A DNA stretch of 64,000 bases. Origin: Vigna angularis (Eukaryota; Streptophyta; Magnoliopsida; Fabales; Fabaceae). Positions 60,031 through 64,000 of the stretch are shown here, in pieces. How positions within the stretch are numbered: the stretch's first letter is position 1; each line of letters starts with the position of its first letter. Under the pieces are notes generated by a model. That model searched no databases and was not told where the DNA came from. It worked only from the letters and a program-made list of their open reading frames with translations. Where the stretch lies: assembly GCF_016808095.1 (NCBI RefSeq), contig NC_068971.1, positions 3,360,501-3,424,500 of the forward strand, given 5' to 3'. The translations under genes and the position numbers were made by a program.

Positions 60031-61150
60031 CTGTTAGAGGTGGAGGTCCAAACATCAGCAATTACAACTTTAGCCCAGTACTATGATCCATCACTAAGGT
60101 GCTTCACTTTCCAAGATTTCTAACTAGTACCAATAGTGGAAGAATTCGAGAAGGTCTTAAATATACCTCTCAAGGAAAAAGCTCCATACAACTACCTTGA
60201 GCAGTATAAAGTACACCCAATGAAGTTGGAAAGCGAGTTCACAATCAAAAGCAAAGTGAGGGGCCTTCCTCAAAGATACTTATAGGAATACCTACATCGT
60301 TTGGCTTAAGAGGAAAATTGGGAAATGTTTACAGATGTATTAGCCCTTCTCCTCTATGGTGTCATGCTTTCTCCTAAAATGTTAAGAACCTCGTCGATTA
60401 TGCCGCTATGAATGCATTTGTGGGAGACAAAGAGCGCTGTGAGAATCTAGTCAGTGCCATCCTGGCTGAAGTTTATGGGACCCTTAATCGTTGTTACGAA
60501 CTTAAAGGGGAAAAGATGTTATGTTGTCTACCAGTGTTTTATTTGTGGTTCATTTCCCGTGAGACTGGAGACGCCTAAAACTCCCTATACCCCATGGACG
60601 AGTTATTGCAGTATATAATCGATTACAAGGACACTGTAAACGATTACCCGAGATAAAACTGGATTTTGTACAGAAAGTCCATCACAGGTACTCAGTCAGG
60701 TGAACAGGGGTCACCATTGGAAAAAGAAGTGATTTTTAGGAACTTTTGCACTTGTCTTAGGCTGTTCCTTGTGAACCACATGTGAAAAGAGCAAATGAAT
60801 GGGCGCAACTTTGTGCAAGTTTAAACGAAGAACAAGATAAATGGTGTGTCCCTTGGCAGCATAGATCAGATTACATATCATTGCAGGAGGTATCCTAATG
60901 TACCCCTCATGGGTATTAGGTGGTGTATTAATTGCAATCCTATGTTAGCGCAAAAAATAATTTGAGTATCCTGAGAGGATCGCTAACACCTGCATCTCTC
61001 GCCACATTGCAGATCATATGAGGCATGAATCTTTTGCTGAAATGTTTCATCAAGTTAAAGACACTCGGGGAAATGTTGTTCGCTTCAAAGAAAGGTCCAA
61101 GATCATGGACTGTTAGTGGAAGTTTCCCTTAGCCAATGAATCATGGAAAG
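60031..61150 (+). pseudogene. Ogre ORF1 (DUF7745-like) relic
   Basis: Reading through several stops and shifts, conserved pieces appear in order: YYDPSLRCFTFQDF, IVEEFEKVLNIPL, RGLPQRYL, VYGTLNRCYELKG with CCLPVFYLWF, and INCNPMLAQK. These match the plant-specific ORF1 protein that lies upstream of gag in Ogre elements (function unknown). At least five stop codons are visible, for example TAA right after FQDF. No protein can be made. Confidence 0.8.
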
Positions 61151-61775
61151 GGTTAAGACAATCAAGTTGTAATTAATTTCCCTAACCCAAATTGCGAAAA
61201 GAAATTTCAAAATAATGAGCAGTGGATAGAAGCAGCAGTGACAAAACTAGAAGGAATGTTGCCATTCAGCTAAAAGGGGACATAAAGGTTGATGAGTCAG
61301 ATGAAGGAATATGTCGTTGAAGAAGGACAAGTCACTTACAATTAGCTTTCTTCATCAATGAAGTCATTGAAAATGTTCCTAAGATATTAGCTGATGCTGG
61401 GTCTGTAATGTCAATCATCAACCCGCCTAAGGGGATTGAAACATTCCTCAATTGTTGTGAGAAACTGATCAGACAAATGAAGAATGTGATGACTAAAGCC
61501 TGCGATGGTTGACCAAGAAGTCCTATGTCTAGCATTTTGGGGATTTCAGAATGATGAACCACCTTATTGACTCTGTTTCGTGTTAATTTCCAAAATTATA
61601 CCGGGGCAAATATTTTCACAGCTTTATAGTTTCTGACTAGAGAATTTGAACTATGTTTTCTTTTCTTTTCTTTTTTTATTTTTATTTTTCTTTTTTTTCT
61701 TAATTTGTTTCACAAAAAAAAATATACAGATAAGCATCTAAGACACCCTAAAGGACACGAACCAGTAGCAAAATC
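61151..61775. other. Region between ORF1 relic and gag
   Basis: Weakly coding-like remnants (for example ILADAGSVMSIINPP) with stops, then a T-rich stretch (61,650-61,720) just before the gag ATG. Confidence 0.4.
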
Positions 61776-63188
61776 ATGGAGAACCAAGTAGAAGTTCAAG
61801 AGGGAATAGAAGCCGATATCCAACAGCTGAAAGGACAAATCAGTCGAATCTTAGAAGCCCTGAATGCCTTACAAATCCCCGGAGATCCATCCGCACAAAG
61901 ACTACAACAAGAAGTTCTGGGAGCACAAACTTTCCCTTCCCATCGTCTTCCCCCGAATTATACTCCACCCTTAGGAGTAGACTTGGGCCATCTTGACACT
62001 CAAAGGGCCGAAGATAATGCAGTTGAAGTAGAAGACGAGCCTGGGGCAACCACTTTCACAATTCCTGGGCAGATTATCCGACCAGATATTGAAAGCATGA
62101 TGATGAAAAAACAACCTAAGACGAAGTCTCCATCTTGTGTCATTACACCAGGAGATTTTAAGGATGATAAGAGCAGATTAGAAGTCCTTGAGAAGAGGTT
62201 GAGAGCCATAGAGGGTGAAGGAAGTTTTGAATTTGAAGATGCTAAAAAACTGTGTTTAGTTCATGATGTGGTGATACCTCCAAGGTTCAGGATGCCAGAA
62301 TTTGAGAAATATCAGGGAAATACTTGCCCGAGGGGCCATATAACCATGTACTGCAGGAAAATGGCAGCTTATGTCCACGATGAAAAACTTTTGATTCATT
62401 TCTTCCAAGAAAGTTTAACTGGCATGGCTCTAACTTGGTACATGCGTTTGGATTCGACTCACATCTACTCATGGAAAGATCTGGTTAGCGCATTTCTAAA
62501 GCAGTATGAATATAATAAATATCTAACACCTGACAGATTACAACTGCAAAATATAGTGAAGAAAGAGTCTGAATCATTCAGAGAATATGCCCAAAGGTGG
62601 AGAGAAATTGCTGCTCAAGTAGAACCGCCTCTGAGCGACAAGGAGATGACTATCATATTTTTGAATACTCTGCAAACCCCATTTTATGAACACATGATAG
62701 GCAGCGTTTCCTTAAGTTTTACTGACATAGTAGTAATTGGAGAAAGGGTTGAGAGTGGCATAAGAAGTGGAAAAATTGCACTAGGCCCAGAGCTAGTAGC
62801 CAGTCTAAACGAGTATGGTCTTAGACATGAGAAAGATAAGAAGCGAAGAGCTAATTCCCATTTTACTGCCTATCCTCAAATGTCACATTCCTATGGGTCT
62901 AGTCGAGCCACTGAACGAAGAAATTACAATCGTGATGAGAGGGTCGCCAATTTCACTCCTATCCCCATGACCTATACGGAGTTACTACCAGATCTTCTCC
63001 GTAGAAACCTCATGAAGATTTGTCCAACTAGGCCTATACGACCTCCGTACCTAAAGAACTATGACGTAAATGCCAGGTGTGATTATCATGCAGGAGCGTG
63101 TAGACATTCAACTGAGGCATGCAAGGCTCTAAAGCATAAAGTGCAATTTTTGATCGATTCAGGATGTTTAAAGTTTGAAGAAATGTAA
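61776..63188 (+). CDS. Ogre-like gag protein
   Basis: A 470-residue open frame starting MENQVEVQEG; an N-terminal coiled coil (residues 10-35) is followed by the gag core at 159-330 (VIPPRFRMPEFEKYQG, TMYCRKMAAY, WYMRLDSTHIYSWKDL, YAQRWREIAAQVEPPL, MIGSVS). A knuckle-like C435, H438, H444, C449 lies near the end. It should form the capsid of the virus-like particle and bind element RNA. This is the only intact core ORF of the element in the window. In family members protease and pol follow; here a stop closes gag and the next 800 bp lack any coding signal. Confidence 0.88.
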   Translation: MENQVEVQEGIEADIQQLKGQISRILEALNALQIPGDPSAQRLQQEVLGAQTFPSHRLPPNYTPPLGVDLGHLDTQRAEDNAVEVEDEPGATTFTIPGQIIRPDIESMMMKKQPKTKSPSCVITPGDFKDDKSRLEVLEKRLRAIEGEGSFEFEDAKKLCLVHDVVIPPRFRMPEFEKYQGNTCPRGHITMYCRKMAAYVHDEKLLIHFFQESLTGMALTWYMRLDSTHIYSWKDLVSAFLKQYEYNKYLTPDRLQLQNIVKKESESFREYAQRWREIAAQVEPPLSDKEMTIIFLNTLQTPFYEHMIGSVSLSFTDIVVIGERVESGIRSGKIALGPELVASLNEYGLRHEKDKKRRANSHFTAYPQMSHSYGSSRATERRNYNRDERVANFTPIPMTYTELLPDLLRRNLMKICPTRPIRPPYLKNYDVNARCDYHAGACRHSTEACKALKHKVQFLIDSGCLKFEEM

Positions 63189-64000
63189 TCTAGCACTGCG
63201 GCAAGGCGTGAGTTCACCTCTACAAATGCCATGGACGAGTGAAGAGGACTCTCGGATTATTTGGAAAGCATAAGTTATTGTAAAAGTTGGAACTGATGTT
63301 GTTTTGCTCGAGCTTTAATTTGTCTCACTATGAGGTTTACGCTCATTGATATCACGCTTTCATCCATGAACTTTTAATGTGAACTTTCATTACTTGGTAT
63401 CTCCAAGGTTTACTGGAAATCATGTCCTAATAGGGTGTCACCAAACAAAAAAATGATGATATAAAAAAAAAAAAGGAGGTTTGTCGAAATCTCAAATTGT
63501 GCAAATTTTGTTTACAAGTTCATTGTTCCTCTCTTCCCATTTCTGCATTGTCTCATATGCATAATGATTTCAAAATTTTGTTTTTCATGCTCATGGCGTT
63601 CGCTTTGGTTTTCTTTTCTTTCGAAGTCTTTTTTCCGTTTTTTTTCTTTGTAAATATTTTATTTTCTTTAGATCAGAAATTTTGTTTAGGCTGAAATCAA
63701 GGAAAAACCATAAAAAAAGAAAAACAAAAAAAAAACAAATCTTATTTTATTTCATCATCAAAAGCAAGATTTACAGTAAAGTCGGAGAGATATTTTTGAA
63801 CAATGACATCATTCTGAATACACTCATACGATCTTAACATTTGATAAATAAAATAAAAATGCATAAAAAAGAAAAAAAAAGCAGATATAACAAAGAAGTG
63901 CAAGGTCACAAATTCAAATAAAAAACAAAAAAAGAGCAGAAAATAAACAAAAGCAAATAAACAGTGTTCAGGGTTCGATCACTGGTGATCGTTAAGTTAC
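63189..64000. other. Post-gag region without pol
   Basis: T- and A-rich sequence with no protease or RT motif in any frame I read. Either a long spacer precedes pol outside the window, or pol was deleted as in the Athila copy. Confidence 0.5.

Larger units (their letters stand above)
54945..64000 (+). mobile_element. Ogre-like Ty3/gypsy element, 5' part (runs off window)
   Basis: It begins TGTCAACACTCAATTTCGTC. A 4.2-kb LTR is followed by primer site TGGCGACTCCACTGGGGA, a decayed ORF1 upstream of gag, then an Ogre-type gag. A very long LTR and an extra ORF before gag are hallmarks of legume Ogre elements. The 3' LTR, hence the target-site duplication, is outside the window; the left border is inferred from the TG start. 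Confidence 0.85.

Overview
This window is plant nuclear DNA, most likely from a phaseoloid legume of the Vigna/Phaseolus type (inference). The grounds are GT-AG introns, an AT-rich background with long (AT)n tracts, an Ogre-type LTR retrotransposon, a basic 7S globulin-like relic, and two BAHD acyltransferases of the flavonoid/isoflavonoid glycoside malonyltransferase type. I saw no prokaryotic gene organisation and no rRNA, tRNA or CRISPR.

Layout. 1-4.7 kb: old, broken Ty1/copia element (minus strand) with LTRs, a CAAAC target-site duplication (TSD) and an initiator-Met-type primer site. 5.0-25.7 kb: a host segment present as two tandem copies and torn apart by insertions. Copy 1 carries a solo LTR (6248-7540, TSD GAAAT). 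A 9.3-kb Ty3/gypsy Tat-lineage element (7634-16958, TSD AAATG, minus strand) sits at the junction of the copies. Copy 2 carries a 5.8-kb Mutator-like element (MULE; 17215-23058, 9-bp TSD TAAAAATTA) and a relic of an NT-C2 domain gene (about 24.2-25.1 kb). 25.7-35.3 kb: AT-rich intergenic DNA with a non-autonomous CACTA element (27912-29441, TSD GTG), a decayed tandem array and (AT)n tracts. 35374-42095: a recent Athila-type element (TSD ACCGA) that kept gag and protease but lost the rest of pol; it is inserted at the edge of a 20-bp minisatellite inside an older repeat. 44.5-53.5 kb: the host gene island, with two intact BAHD genes in tail-to-tail orientation and a basic 7S globulin pseudogene between them. 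54945-64000: the 5' part of an Ogre-like element with a 4.2-kb LTR, a decayed ORF1 and an intact gag ORF; the 3' LTR lies outside the window.

How it works together. The only genes likely to serve the host are the two BAHD acyltransferases, which should transfer acyl groups from CoA to flavonoid or isoflavonoid glycosides in the cytosol. All other coding sequence belongs to transposable elements or is relic. Most of the elements are visibly broken by stops, frameshifts or deletions.

The strongest unexplained signal is a family of CG-rich minisatellites sharing a core close to GACGYTCGYCC. They recur inside four unrelated elements: the solo LTR, the MULE, the Athila LTRs and the Ogre LTR. A second point of interest is the MULE's two-gene design: a spliced transposase and, on the opposite strand, a small protein with a GRF-type zinc finger, a coiled coil and a C-terminal membrane anchor. 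All domain and family names are from motif reading without database searches.
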